From assembly GCA_002450095.1 (NCBI GenBank), contig DJYK01000003.1, positions 92,480 to 156,479 on the forward strand: a DNA stretch of 64,000 nt, given 5' to 3'. This document shows, one piece after another, positions 42,984 through 52,168 of the stretch; positions within the stretch are counted from its first letter, which is position 1, and every line of letters begins with the position of its first letter. The notes beneath the pieces are model-generated. The model was not told the origin of the DNA, did not search any database, and saw nothing but the letters and a program-made list of their open reading frames with translations. The translations under genes were made by a program, and so were the position numbers. The stretch is from Mageeibacillus sp. UBA6980. GTDB lineage: Bacteria > Bacillota > Clostridia > Saccharofermentanales > Saccharofermentanaceae.

Positions 42984-43004
42984 TCAGCAGACAGTAACTT
43001 TCAT
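42984..43004 (-). CDS. Six-residue leader peptide of the ABC-F gene
   Basis: ATG-AAA-GTT-ACT-GTC-TGC-TGA encodes MKVTVC. It has a very strong Shine-Dalgarno (AAGGAGGA, 7 nt before the ATG) and lies ~25 nt after a predicted transcription start. Its only plausible role is regulatory: ribosome stalling by an antibiotic would change folding of the downstream leader. Confidence 0.6.
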   Translation of the reverse strand: MKVTVC

Positions 43005-43034
43005 CGGTGTTCCTCCTTATTCGTTTATGAGCCG

Positions 43035-43063
43035 ATAATACACAATCGAATTATCGATGTCAA
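43035..43063 (-). promoter_or_regulatory. Sigma-A-type promoter of the ABC-F gene
   Basis: TTGACA (43063-43058), 17-nt spacer, TATTAT (43040-43035) on the minus strand. Predicted start near 43028, giving a ~190-nt leader before the ABC-F ATG. Confidence 0.75.
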
Positions 43064-43076
43064 ATACACGTATTGC

Positions 43077-43880
43077 TCAATAGTCATCCAGGAAAGATCT
43101 TCTCTTTCCGTCTTTCTTAAAACCTATCACGGCATCGAGGTCAATGTTCTCAACGCTTCTGAATATATTCGCTTCCACGGCAGGATTATCTTTCTTAAGT
43201 GAAGCGATGAGGTTCTTGATCTCGAGCCTTTTGGACGACACCTCTTCCCCGCCCGAGACCTTACAGGCACAGCGCAGAAACTTAAGATCATTAAAGTCCT
43301 TCCACTTTATGATGTCCTCTTCTCTGATAAGATACATGGGACGAATGAGTTCCATCCCTTCGTAATTTCTGCTTCGAAGCTTCGGCATCATGGTCTGAAT
43401 CTGTCCGCCGTAGAGCATCCCCATAAGTATTGTCTCAATGACATCGTCGTAATGATGACCGAGTGCGATCTTATTACATCCGAGCTCACGCGCTTTATTG
43501 TAGAGATGACCCCGCCTCTTTCTGCCGCATATATAGCAGTGCCCCTTATCGGCTTTATTGACTTCATCGAAGATGTCACTATTAAAGAATGTAAGCGGTA
43601 TCCCGAGGTCCTTGGCATTACTCTCGATAAGCTTTCTGTTCTCGGCGGTATAACCCGGATCCATAGATATATAGACCAGATCGAAAGAAACCACCCTATG
43701 CCTTTGTATCTCGCGAAGAAGCATAGCCATGAGCATGGAATCCTTCCCGCCCGAGATACAGACGGCGATCCGGTCACCCTCACATATAAGTTCATACTCT
43801 TTACATGCTTTGGTGAAGGGCTCCATGAGTTCTCGGTGAAACTCACGTCTTATACTCTCTTCGACTTTGACCTGCTTCAT
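43077..43880 (-). CDS. TtcA-like tRNA thiolation PP-loop ATPase
   Basis: A 267-residue PP-loop enzyme. The ATP pyrophosphatase motif is CISGGKDSM near residue 43; CYICGRKRR near residue 117 supplies the Cys pair, and ALGHHYDDVIET near residue 140 is the second conserved motif of TtcA/TtuA. RCACKVSG near residue 207 may add a cluster ligand. Expected to adenylate a tRNA base for sulfur insertion. It is followed (after 43076) by the ABC-F leader region. Confidence 0.87.
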   Translation of the reverse strand: MKQVKVEESIRREFHRELMEPFTKACKEYELICEGDRIAVCISGGKDSMLMAMLLREIQRHRVVSFDLVYISMDPGYTAENRKLIESNAKDLGIPLTFFNSDIFDEVNKADKGHCYICGRKRRGHLYNKARELGCNKIALGHHYDDVIETILMGMLYGGQIQTMMPKLRSRNYEGMELIRPMYLIREEDIIKWKDFNDLKFLRCACKVSGGEEVSSKRLEIKNLIASLKKDNPAVEANIFRSVENIDLDAVIGFKKDGKRRSFLDDY

Positions 43881-43881
43881 A

Positions 43882-44796
43882 TTATCTATCCTGTTTCCAA
43901 TCGCCCTGTTTCCAAATGTCGTTCTTCTCGTGATCCTTGTACTTAATGATGAGTACCGCGCAGATGATCACAAGGACGAGGACCGCTCCCCATGAACCTT
44001 CCACGCCGAATCCCGTGTCGAAGAAGAAATCATCGGCCGCGGCATCTAATTTGAAGATCGAATACTTCGATACAAGGCCGCTGTTCGGAAGTCCGTAGAA
44101 GATATTCTGGGTAAAGTTCCAGGAAGTGTGCAACGCGATGCTTATCCACAGATTATCAAAGTAGAGGACGATCAATGCGAACAGAACGCCCCACCCGAGA
44201 AGTTCGAGTATACTGGCGGCATTTAACCCGTCGTTACCAAGATGCATGGCAACAAAAAACAAAGCGTTGCCTGCTACTGCCACAAAAGGATCCTTATATC
44301 TTCTTCTGAGCTTCTGATAGATATACAGCCTGCTGAGTATCTCTTCCGCACCGGATTGTATTCCTACAAAGAGAATGAAACCGATTATGGTAAGGACCTC
44401 AATCTTATTGAAATGAAGCTTTAAGTCCCCGAGAAAGACAGCGCCGACAACATTAATTGAATTCAAAAGGAAGCCTGCAACACCGCCGATCACTATACCT
44501 ATTAAGACCTTGCTTATCTTCTTAGGAAAAATCTGCCTGATCATCGGGCGATTTGGCTTGGGAATAAGGATCGCCGCAGGTATTACTATCCAGGTTCCGA
44601 TGAATGCTATGTAATTATTCATGAACGCCTGCACATCCGTATCGGGAGTAAATAACTTTGCAAGGTTTGAACTTCCTGTTGCGGACGCCAGAACAGCTCC
44701 GACAAAAAGCAGAGCGAAAGCCGCTAAATATGTTATCGGCAGGATATCTGTCCATGTTCTCGGAGTTCTTAAAAACTTCTCTTTAAACGAATCCAT
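43882..44796 (-). CDS. CPBP family intramembrane protease
   Basis: 304 residues with about eight hydrophobic segments. Active-site motifs: AEEILSR near residue 150, FFVAMH near residue 183 and LHTSWNF near residue 225. ATG 44796 is chosen because CGGAG lies 7 nt upstream; the longer frame starts at a GTG inside a tandem repeat. It ends 2 nt before the thiolation gene start region, so the two are coupled. Confidence 0.87.
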   Translation of the reverse strand: MDSFKEKFLRTPRTWTDILPITYLAAFALLFVGAVLASATGSSNLAKLFTPDTDVQAFMNNYIAFIGTWIVIPAAILIPKPNRPMIRQIFPKKISKVLIGIVIGGVAGFLLNSINVVGAVFLGDLKLHFNKIEVLTIIGFILFVGIQSGAEEILSRLYIYQKLRRRYKDPFVAVAGNALFFVAMHLGNDGLNAASILELLGWGVLFALIVLYFDNLWISIALHTSWNFTQNIFYGLPNSGLVSKYSIFKLDAAADDFFFDTGFGVEGSWGAVLVLVIICAVLIIKYKDHEKNDIWKQGDWKQDR

Positions 44797-44814
44797 TAAA
44801 GTCTCCGGAATATC

Positions 44815-44897
44815 GTGTATCTTTGATGACACCTTACGGTGTGTATCTTCGATGACACCTTACGGTGTGTATCTTCGATGACACCTTACGGTGTGTA
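44815..44897 (-). repeat. 26-bp tandem repeat, three copies, each a GUAA-loop hairpin
   Basis: Three units of period 26 plus a partial. On the minus strand each holds ACACC-GTAA-GGTGT, a 5-bp stem closed by a GNRA-type tetraloop, then CATCGAAGAT or CATCAAAGAT. The TAA in the first loop is the stop codon of the transglutaminase gene. The array fills the gap to the protease gene. Confidence 0.85.
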
Positions 44898-45923
44898 ATA
44901 ATCAGCCCACTCGGCGGCGCTGATCATAAAGTGAAGATTGTTATCCTCGATACAACCGGTATCGATTATATATGTGACACCGTTTACATCCATCTCGCCC
45001 CAGTAGTGATTGTTATGTCTGTATCCGATGTGACCGTGTACCATCCTGACATCGTAACCAAGATAACTCATCATGGCGAGCATCGCTCCGTTGTACTGAA
45101 TACATTGGCCGTTACGGTGGTTGAATATCGCATCCGTATAACTGCTGCCGACTACACCGTTATAACCGTAATGAACGTTTACTCTTATCCAGAGGGCCGT
45201 GTATTCGAGCTTCTGAAGGTCAGTCCATCCGGGCTGGAAGTGCTGGTCGGCAAACTGCTGACATATCGCATAATCTGAAGAAGATACGGTAACCGTACCC
45301 GTCTGACCGCCGCTCTTTTCTCCCATAGGATATACGCTTCGGGGATTTCTGTCGGTATGGTTCTCGAAGAAGGAGGTGATCTCGGGACCGAATGCATCCT
45401 CCCAGTACATCCTGAAATAAGCCTCGGTCTTTCCGAATCCCTCGGGTACGCTTATATGGTCGCCGGGATTGACACCGAAGGACAGGCACTTATTCCTGAA
45501 CTCTTCTGAATCCGCAAACCCGTTGAAGAGCACCGATATCGATCCGTCCACCTGATAGAGACGGTCGTACCAGTAGTAGAATCCTTCCATATCGGACGGT
45601 CTGTCGAGGAATACGCGGTAGAATCTGTCTATCGTCTCATCGGGATAACTGTTAAGACAGATATTAAGGAACTCATTGCTGAAGAAGAATCCGTAAGCCG
45701 CCTGCTTGCCGGTGATCTGTCCGTTCGCGAGCTTCGAGCACCATTCATTGTAGCCTGTCGGATCAGGTTCCCGTCCGAGACACTCTGAGTACAAAGACGA
45801 TACGAATCTTCTGATCCCTTCTGACGGTTCGACATCTGCTCTGACGACAGTTCCGATATTTACGGCCAGTATTAGTGTCAAAAGCATCGCTGATACTGTT
45901 CTTATGATATTTTTACCCTTCAT
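44886..45923 (-). CDS. Secreted DUF4214 and transglutaminase-like protein
   Basis: 345 residues. A Sec signal (residues 1-29, ending VVRA) is followed by two DUF4214-type units (LYSECLGREPDPTGYNEW and FYRVFLDRPSDMEGFYYW, each closing near NEF or EEF) and a C-terminal transglutaminase-like domain: Cys in NGQCIQYNGAM, His in NNHYWGEMDVNG and Asp in IDTGC. The catalytic triad is intact. Probably acts on cell-wall or extracellular protein. AGGAGG precedes the ATG and TATAAT lies ~25 nt upstream. It is the second of three DUF4214 proteins here. Confidence 0.85.
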   Translation of the reverse strand: MKGKNIIRTVSAMLLTLILAVNIGTVVRADVEPSEGIRRFVSSLYSECLGREPDPTGYNEWCSKLANGQITGKQAAYGFFFSNEFLNICLNSYPDETIDRFYRVFLDRPSDMEGFYYWYDRLYQVDGSISVLFNGFADSEEFRNKCLSFGVNPGDHISVPEGFGKTEAYFRMYWEDAFGPEITSFFENHTDRNPRSVYPMGEKSGGQTGTVTVSSSDYAICQQFADQHFQPGWTDLQKLEYTALWIRVNVHYGYNGVVGSSYTDAIFNHRNGQCIQYNGAMLAMMSYLGYDVRMVHGHIGYRHNNHYWGEMDVNGVTYIIDTGCIEDNNLHFMISAAEWADYYTP

Positions 45924-46096
45924 AACGATACCTCCTCATACAAAAGTATTATAGCATCGAATAATAAAACATCATTCTCGGAACCCGGATGATGATAAAA
46001 ATCATGCTTATCCGACAAACTCGTACAAAGATGTCGCTTATGCAACAAACACCCGTAACATTGCCTATCGTACCGTAACCTTCGTTGTGGTTTTAT

Positions 46097-46321
46097 ATGC
46101 TTGTGACAAACGAGAACAAACTTACACACAGGGACCTCGACGATGAGGACTTCATCGAGACTCTCTACGTAGTATTCTTCAACAGGATCCCTTCCGAGGC
46201 TGAAGTTGACAACTGGGAGAATGCACTTGATAACGGAGCATCAAGATCACAGGTATTCGACAGCTTTGCCGCTTCTTCCGAATGGTCCAACACATGTTCC
46301 GGATTCGGTATCAATAAATAA
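46097..46321 (+). CDS. Stand-alone DUF4214 segment, possibly a remnant
   Basis: 74 residues from ATG 46097 covering a DUF4214 unit: DEDFIETLYVVFFNRIPSEA, NWENALDNGASRS and CSGFGI at the end. There is no signal peptide or Shine-Dalgarno, so it may be the C-terminal remnant of a larger secreted protein. A strong terminator follows. Confidence 0.55.
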   Translation: MLVTNENKLTHRDLDDEDFIETLYVVFFNRIPSEAEVDNWENALDNGASRSQVFDSFAASSEWSNTCSGFGINK

Positions 46322-46350
46322 TCCGAGATTGTTCTCTACACATACCCAAG

Positions 46351-46378
46351 AAAGCCGCCGGTTTATTCCGGCGGCTTT
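46351..46378. terminator. Bidirectional terminator
   Basis: AAAGCCGCCGG-TTTATT-CCGGCGGCTTT, an 11-bp perfect stem with A/T tracts on both sides, between two convergent genes. Confidence 0.92.
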
Positions 46379-46386
46379 TACAATGA

Positions 46387-47262
46387 TCAAAATGCGATTG
46401 ACGTACCCTCAACACCTCCGTTAAGGACACCGATGATAAGACTGATCCCCAGGTACAGAAGGATAGCCGTTATTATCACTTTACTGATCACGCCTTTCAT
46501 TGACGGGTTCATAACGGAACCTGCATCATCCTTGTTTACGTTGATCGTGTATGGTCCCAAAGGTATCTTAGCATCGATACCCCTGGTAAGAGTATCGCAG
46601 AAAGCAATGATCTCGCGGCCGTCGAGATAATAACTGAAAACGGGAGAATGATACCAATGGCTTCTTTTCTGACTGTTGCTGTTGTTGCCCCTTACATATC
46701 CGATGCAATCAGCCTCAACACTCACGGTGTAGATCCGCGATCTTCTGGTAAAGAACATAAGGAGCGAGACAACATTGTAAAGCCCCATTACCACACAAAA
46801 AACGCCTCCCATGAAGTAATTGCACTCCCAATCCGTCTCGAAAGGAAGATTGAACCACATAACGGGGATCAGTACCGCTTCAATGAGAAGAAGTACGCCG
46901 GTAAGTCTCCTCGCCGTTCTGTCTATATAGAATTGATAGTGTGAAGAAGGCTTGTTGCTTATCAGGCTTAACAGACCTGCAAAAGCAATCACAGAGGCCG
47001 CTGCAATATGGAAGATAACGCTCTTTCCGCAGGGGAGGAATATATGAAGTGCCAGTCCCGTCACGACAGAGGCGATCAGGACAAGCATGCCTATACCTGC
47101 TTCCGGCAGATAATTGGATCTTATGACCGGCTTGCCTTCTGAAACCTCCATTAATTGTTCATGAACTCTACGGGAATACTCGAATGGAAAACTGCTGAAG
47201 AATCCGGGTGTCTGGTTCTCGCTGAAGACCAGATCGTAATGCTTTTTCTCATCGTAGATCAT
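46387..47262 (-). CDS. Membrane protein with DUF3592-like loop
   Basis: 291 residues. Hydrophobic segments near residues 58-76, 85-100, 118-135, 150-170 and 258-278. The stretch VSVEADCIGYVRGN...SPVFSYYLDGREI (residues ~180-225) resembles the DUF3592 beta domain. Function unknown. It follows a lipoprotein gene by 10 nt in the same direction. Confidence 0.65.
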   Translation of the reverse strand: MIYDEKKHYDLVFSENQTPGFFSSFPFEYSRRVHEQLMEVSEGKPVIRSNYLPEAGIGMLVLIASVVTGLALHIFLPCGKSVIFHIAAASVIAFAGLLSLISNKPSSHYQFYIDRTARRLTGVLLLIEAVLIPVMWFNLPFETDWECNYFMGGVFCVVMGLYNVVSLLMFFTRRSRIYTVSVEADCIGYVRGNNSNSQKRSHWYHSPVFSYYLDGREIIAFCDTLTRGIDAKIPLGPYTINVNKDDAGSVMNPSMKGVISKVIITAILLYLGISLIIGVLNGGVEGTSIAF

Positions 47263-47272
47263 ATTCTCTCCC

Positions 47273-47842
47273 CTATTCGTAACGAAGTGACCATGCTGTT
47301 GTAGAAGAACGATCGACTATATTGTCTTGAAGCGCAATCTCCTCATCGTTGATCGTCAGTTCGAAGGTTACGTGATATCTGTCGTAAAACTCATTCCACT
47401 GATAGATATGCACGTCGGGAGCAGTGATCTCAAAAGTTATCATTGAGATACCGGTGTTATCATCTGTAACGATATAGGCGCCGGGTTCTATACTCTCTTC
47501 GCCGTATTTCTCTGCTAACAACGGATAATGCTCGCTGCTGAACTGTCCTATGTTATCAATGTCATACGGCTCACAGCTTACCGTCATATAATACGGACTG
47601 TCCGATGAATCCGATGCTTCTTCCGGGCAGTATGTGTACAGATACGGATCAACCGATTCGGATTCAACCTCTATCCACCCGGGATCAAAGCGATAACTGC
47701 CGAATTCCTTCTCACAGATGAGAGGTATTTGTTCTTCCTCGGCTTCCAGAGCTCTCATATATCGTTCCGTGGCGTGACAGGACGACAAGATCAATCCCAT
47801 CGTCAGGATGAGAATAACGGAAATCATTTTTCTCAGCTTCAT
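47273..47842 (-). CDS. Hypothetical lipoprotein
   Basis: 189 residues from ATG 47842: basic MKLRKM, hydrophobic core and lipobox LSSC. The mature part has no recognised motif (FGSYRFDPGWIEVE, DVHIYQWNEFYDRYH). Likely part of the minus-strand cluster with the DUF3592-like membrane protein. Confidence 0.65.
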   Translation of the reverse strand: MKLRKMISVILILTMGLILSSCHATERYMRALEAEEEQIPLICEKEFGSYRFDPGWIEVESESVDPYLYTYCPEEASDSSDSPYYMTVSCEPYDIDNIGQFSSEHYPLLAEKYGEESIEPGAYIVTDDNTGISMITFEITAPDVHIYQWNEFYDRYHVTFELTINDEEIALQDNIVDRSSTTAWSLRYE

Positions 47843-47896
47843 TTTTCTGTCACCCGTAATCAATCAGCTGCCCGCTTATGGGCAAAACGAACAAGA

Positions 47897-48130
47897 TTAT
47901 TCCTTCATCTCCTTGAATTCTTCGTTGGTCAGTTTCTTCATGATCCCGCAGCAGGGACAGAATATGATCTTGTAGCCGAATACCGGGAACAAAGGAATGA
48001 AGAATATATGGAAGTATCCCGTTTCCTTGGCAAGCGATGCATCCACTTCATGTCCGCAGTTCGTACATCTCATTCTTCCTAACTGCTTTACCGTCTTAAG
48101 TTTCTTTCTTGTTCCGTAATATACCATCAT
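47897..48130 (-). CDS. Small zinc-ribbon protein
   Basis: 77 residues with two CxxC pairs (CTNCGHEV and CPCCGIM) flanking an aromatic stretch FHIFFIPLFPVFGYK. The layout matches small zinc-ribbon family proteins. It overlaps the upstream gene by 4 nt (ATGA-type coupling). Confidence 0.75.
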   Translation of the reverse strand: MMVYYGTRKKLKTVKQLGRMRCTNCGHEVDASLAKETGYFHIFFIPLFPVFGYKIIFCPCCGIMKKLTNEEFKEMKE

Positions 48131-48558
48131 GATAGTGCACCCCCGTTAAGCGCCATCTTCGCTCTTACCGCATCGATGACTTCGTTAAAGATATTCAGTG
48201 TCTTCGCTCCTGCACGGGGATAGACCGCCATATGCTTGATACCGGCGTCAGTCTCTACCGCAAGCGTAAAGTTATTAAAATCGTAAGAATTCCCTATGAC
48301 ATTCGTTCTGTAAATGCTCTTTATCTGAGATATGGGAACGATCATCAGCGCACCGCCGATCCCGATCCGCGAGAAGCATACAAAAGAATCCGTTACCATC
48401 ATCCTGAACTTGGAAAACTCCTGTGCGGTAGGTCTGGATGCCTCTTCCCTTGCCGCGTCAAAATACGCTTCGGATCCCGGATCCTTGGAAAGCAATTTCT
48501 CGAGCTTCTTGGCATTCTTGGGACTGTCGTCAAGCATTAACTCTTTAATGTTTTTCAT
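48127..48558 (-). CDS. Hypothetical protein, possible PH-like fold
   Basis: 143 residues, soluble. The N-terminal helix (KELMLDDSPKNAKKLEKLL) is followed by alternating strands (FRMMVTDSFVCFSRIG, IVPISQIKSIYRTN, FTLAVETDAG) and a final helix, an order typical of bacterial PH-like domains. Not recognised as a named family. Coupled to the zinc-ribbon gene. Confidence 0.55.
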   Translation of the reverse strand: MKNIKELMLDDSPKNAKKLEKLLSKDPGSEAYFDAAREEASRPTAQEFSKFRMMVTDSFVCFSRIGIGGALMIVPISQIKSIYRTNVIGNSYDFNNFTLAVETDAGIKHMAVYPRAGAKTLNIFNEVIDAVRAKMALNGGALS

Positions 48559-48715
48559 CTTTACCGTTTATCCTTTTCTAATGAGATCATTACGTATTAT
48601 AACCTTTACGACACTGTCTTCCAAACACATCGGCCGGATCTGTATTGTTAAATAATTTAAGTAAAGACTTGTTATAATATAAAGAAAGATCGCTTATAAA
48701 AGGACTGACGTTGAT

Positions 48716-51700
48716 ATGAAAAGCAAGAATCCTGATAACAAGAACAGCAGAACACTATGGGGCGGGATCATAGGAGGACTCATCGTAATCGCGATATTCG
48801 TCGTCGGCGCATTCAGTACGGGCCGGGCCGTTCATAACGATAATACGAGAGCCGTACACGCGGTAAGTGATTTCTTTCTGGACGAGCTTGCCGGAAGACG
48901 TGAACAGGTAGTTGCATTTAACCTTCAAAGAGAGATCGAGGATCTTCAGGTAGCCGTCGGACTTCTGACAGAGGCGGATCTGTCGGATGAAGAACATCTT
49001 CAGGCTTTTCAGGCAAGGATGAAGTCCCTTTACAGACTTGAGAAATTTGCATTCGTTGATACCGACGGGATCATCTACACGTCGATGGGAACGCAGGACA
49101 ATATCGGCGATTATTCGTTCGACTACACATCGATCTCGGAGCCCGAGATCTCGATACTGAATATCAACAGTCCGGATAAGAAAGTAATAATAGCGATCCC
49201 TCTGGACGGCATAGACTTCAAGGGACATCACTTCTGCGTATGCTTTATGGAAATCAACATGGATGTTATGCTTCAGGGAGTATCGGTATCGTCCAACGAT
49301 AATGAATCAACATTCTGTAATCTGTACAGTAATACGGGAATAGCATTGAGTAATACCATCCTCGGCGGTCTTGCCGTGGAGGATAATCTGCTCGAGGCAT
49401 TGTCACATGCAGAGTTTGATGAAGGATATTCTTACGAGCAGGTGCTTAATGACTTTCAGAATCTGAACCGGGGATCCGTGTCATTTGTTTATAACGGCAT
49501 AGAAGAGACATTGGCATATGTTCCGGTAGAGGGCACGGACTGGATACTTACCTACCTCGTAAGAGAAACCGTTATATCAAATCAGACCTTAAACATTTCG
49601 AACGATATTATCATGAGAAGCGTAGTGCAGTCTGTAATTGTGGCTCTCGTACTTACGATCATGTTCCTCTTTATAATACGGCAGATAAGAGCCAATTCCT
49701 CCCTTGCTATCGAGAAGGAGAAGGTTGAGACCGAGAACCGCATAAAGCATGAGGAGATGGAGCAGCGACTGGAGCTTCAGGACAAGCTTCTCGAGGAACA
49801 GCGCAAAAGGATACAGCTCGACAGCATGATCACTGCAATGTCTGCGGATTATCGAAGCGTTTACTATGTGAATCTCGATAACGACGAAGCGATCTGTTAC
49901 AGAGGAGATCCTGATGACAAGGAACAGACGATGGAAGGCATTACGTTCCCCTATATGGAGCGTTTCAAGTGGTATGCCGACAACTCGGTGGTTCCGGAAT
50001 ACCGCGAAGGTTTTTTGAAGTTTATCGATCCGGATCACATAAGGAAAGGTCTTGCTACCGAACCTATCCTCGCATTTCGATATCTTGCCAGAAGAGCGGG
50101 CAAAGAATATTACGAGATGATCCGTGTCGCAGGTGTAAGGAATATCTCCGAACGAGGAAGTGATAAGGTCAGAGAGATCGGTCTCGGATTTACTATCGTC
50201 GATGCAGAGATGAGAAGCAATATGGAGCAGCAGATCGCTCTGAAGGATGCACTTTCTTCAGCCGAACAGGCCAACAAGGCCAAGACCGCGTTCCTTTCCA
50301 ATATGAGCCATGAGATCAGAACGCCGATGAATGCGATCATCGGTCTTGATAACATAGCCCTCAATGATCCCGATACCCCTGCGAAGACAAAGGAATATCT
50401 TGCCAAGATAGGCGTATCCGCGGAGCATCTTCTCGCCCTTATTAATGACATCCTCGATATGTCCAGGATCGAATCCGGAAGAATGGTTCTTAAGAATGAA
50501 GAATTCTCGCTTTCGAAGCTTCTCGAATCCATCAACACGATGTTCAGCGGCCAGTGTTCGGAAAAGGGTCTCGAATACGGCTGTTCCATCAAGGGAGATA
50601 TCGAGGACTACTATGTCGGAGACAATATGAAGCTCCGACAGGTATTGATCAATATCATCGGAAATGCGGTTAAGTTTACTCCTGCCGGAGGGAACATCAG
50701 TTTTAACATCGAGAGAGTTGCACATTTTGACGGAAGGACAACGCTGCAGTTCACGATAAGCGATACCGGTATCGGAATGAGCGAGGATTTCCTGCCTCAC
50801 ATCTACGATGCATTTGCTCAGGAAGATGTGACATATACGAATAAATACGGTTCTTCCGGATTAGGTCTTGCGATCACAAAGAACATCGTTGAGATGATGA
50901 ACGGCAGCATAGATGTCGAGAGCGTTAAGGGAGAGGGAACTACTTTTAAAGTGATCGTTACCCTTAAAGATGCCGACCATAAGGAGTTTTCCGATGACAA
51001 TCTCAAGGCTATCCCCGAGAACATGTCGGTCCTTATCATCGACGATGATCCCGTGGCGTGCGAACACGGCAAGCTTGTACTCGAGAAGATCGGCATCTCG
51101 GCAGAATATGCCCTCTCAGGCGAAGAAGGGATCGAGAAAGTCACGTTAAGGCATGGAAGAAGAATGCCGTATAATCTCATTCTCGTTGACTGGAAGATGC
51201 CGGAACTTGACGGTATCGAGACCACAAGAAGGATCAGGGAACTTGTCGGCAGGGAATCTGCGATAATCATTCTTACCGCTTATAAATGGGATGATATTCT
51301 TGATGAGGCCGTAAGTGCCGGAGTTGACAGTTTCCTGTCCAAGCCTTTGTTCGCCTCCAGTATCCTTGATGAATTCGAGAGTGCATTTAAGCGCAGGGGA
51401 CCTGTAGAGAATCCCAAAGGCAAGGATCTTACGGGCAAGAGAGTACTCCTTGCAGAGGACATGGAAGTTAACGCCGAAATAATAAAGATGATCCTCGAAA
51501 CCAGAGGAGTCGATACTGATCTTGCTACAAACGGAAAGATAGCGGTCGATATGTTTACGGCAAGCGAGCCCGGATACTATTCGGCGATCCTGATGGATAT
51601 GAGGATGCCTGAGATGGACGGACTTACGGCAACTAAGCATATCCGTACCCTTGATCGCGAAGATGCCAAGAAAATACCCGTCATCGCATTAACGGCCAAT

Positions 51701-51808
51701 GCTTTTGATGAGGATGTACAAAGAAGTCTGCAGTCAGGACTCAATGCTCATCTTACGAAGCCGATCGATCCTGATCTGCTCTTTGAGACCTTGGAGATGT
51801 ATATGTGA
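48716..51808 (+). CDS. Hybrid sensor histidine kinase with two receivers
   Basis: 1030 residues. A membrane segment near residue 20, an extracytoplasmic Cache-like sensor (to ~295), a second membrane segment (~300-320), a coiled coil, a PAS-like segment, then HisKA with FLSNMSHEIRTPMN near residue 525, and HATPase boxes (NIIGNAVKF, DTGIGM, SGLGLAI). Two receivers follow: VLIIDDD with LVDWKMPE (Asp), and VLLAEDM with LMDMRMPE. The end KPIDPDLLFETLEMYM is intact, and there is no output domain. AAGGA precedes the ATG; TATAAT lies at 48673. Ligand unknown. Confidence 0.92.
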   Translation: MKSKNPDNKNSRTLWGGIIGGLIVIAIFVVGAFSTGRAVHNDNTRAVHAVSDFFLDELAGRREQVVAFNLQREIEDLQVAVGLLTEADLSDEEHLQAFQARMKSLYRLEKFAFVDTDGIIYTSMGTQDNIGDYSFDYTSISEPEISILNINSPDKKVIIAIPLDGIDFKGHHFCVCFMEINMDVMLQGVSVSSNDNESTFCNLYSNTGIALSNTILGGLAVEDNLLEALSHAEFDEGYSYEQVLNDFQNLNRGSVSFVYNGIEETLAYVPVEGTDWILTYLVRETVISNQTLNISNDIIMRSVVQSVIVALVLTIMFLFIIRQIRANSSLAIEKEKVETENRIKHEEMEQRLELQDKLLEEQRKRIQLDSMITAMSADYRSVYYVNLDNDEAICYRGDPDDKEQTMEGITFPYMERFKWYADNSVVPEYREGFLKFIDPDHIRKGLATEPILAFRYLARRAGKEYYEMIRVAGVRNISERGSDKVREIGLGFTIVDAEMRSNMEQQIALKDALSSAEQANKAKTAFLSNMSHEIRTPMNAIIGLDNIALNDPDTPAKTKEYLAKIGVSAEHLLALINDILDMSRIESGRMVLKNEEFSLSKLLESINTMFSGQCSEKGLEYGCSIKGDIEDYYVGDNMKLRQVLINIIGNAVKFTPAGGNISFNIERVAHFDGRTTLQFTISDTGIGMSEDFLPHIYDAFAQEDVTYTNKYGSSGLGLAITKNIVEMMNGSIDVESVKGEGTTFKVIVTLKDADHKEFSDDNLKAIPENMSVLIIDDDPVACEHGKLVLEKIGISAEYALSGEEGIEKVTLRHGRRMPYNLILVDWKMPELDGIETTRRIRELVGRESAIIILTAYKWDDILDEAVSAGVDSFLSKPLFASSILDEFESAFKRRGPVENPKGKDLTGKRVLLAEDMEVNAEIIKMILETRGVDTDLATNGKIAVDMFTASEPGYYSAILMDMRMPEMDGLTATKHIRTLDREDAKKIPVIALTANAFDEDVQRSLQSGLNAHLTKPIDPDLLFETLEMYM

Positions 51809-51830
51809 TCAATGAGAACGTGTGCCTTCC

Positions 51831-52157
51831 TTAGAAAAAGCAGTACTCGACATCTGTTTTTGTAATAAGGATCGTATCGGTGTTGATGAGCGTCTTAAGC
51901 CTTTCCCCGATAGCCCGGACTTCGTCTTCGCCAATTCCGATTATGATCACTCTGAGACTTGTCTCAGTAGTATAACCTCTGTTGTGCGAATAACCACCCG
52001 TCTGCGTCAAAAGTGAGAAACCGATCTCCTTCTCCGTGCAGATATCTGTCAGGATGTCCTTGAAATCATCCGCCGTGAAAAGCTCTTCATAATTATCCTG
52101 GTCTTTCATGCCGACGAAGATTTCGTATTTGATTCCTTTTACAAATGACTTTCCCAT
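51831..52157 (-). CDS. Small DUF3574-like protein (paralogue 1)
   Basis: 108 residues. Order of features (YEIFVGMKD, GFSLLTQTGGYSH, TTETSLRVIIIG, TDTILITK) resembles the DUF3574 outline, with modest confidence. The neighbouring 52169 gene encodes a clear paralogue, 12 nt upstream. Function unknown. Confidence 0.55.
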   Translation of the reverse strand: MGKSFVKGIKYEIFVGMKDQDNYEELFTADDFKDILTDICTEKEIGFSLLTQTGGYSHNRGYTTETSLRVIIIGIGEDEVRAIGERLKTLINTDTILITKTDVEYCFF

Positions 52158-52168
52158 AGCTTTTTTCT

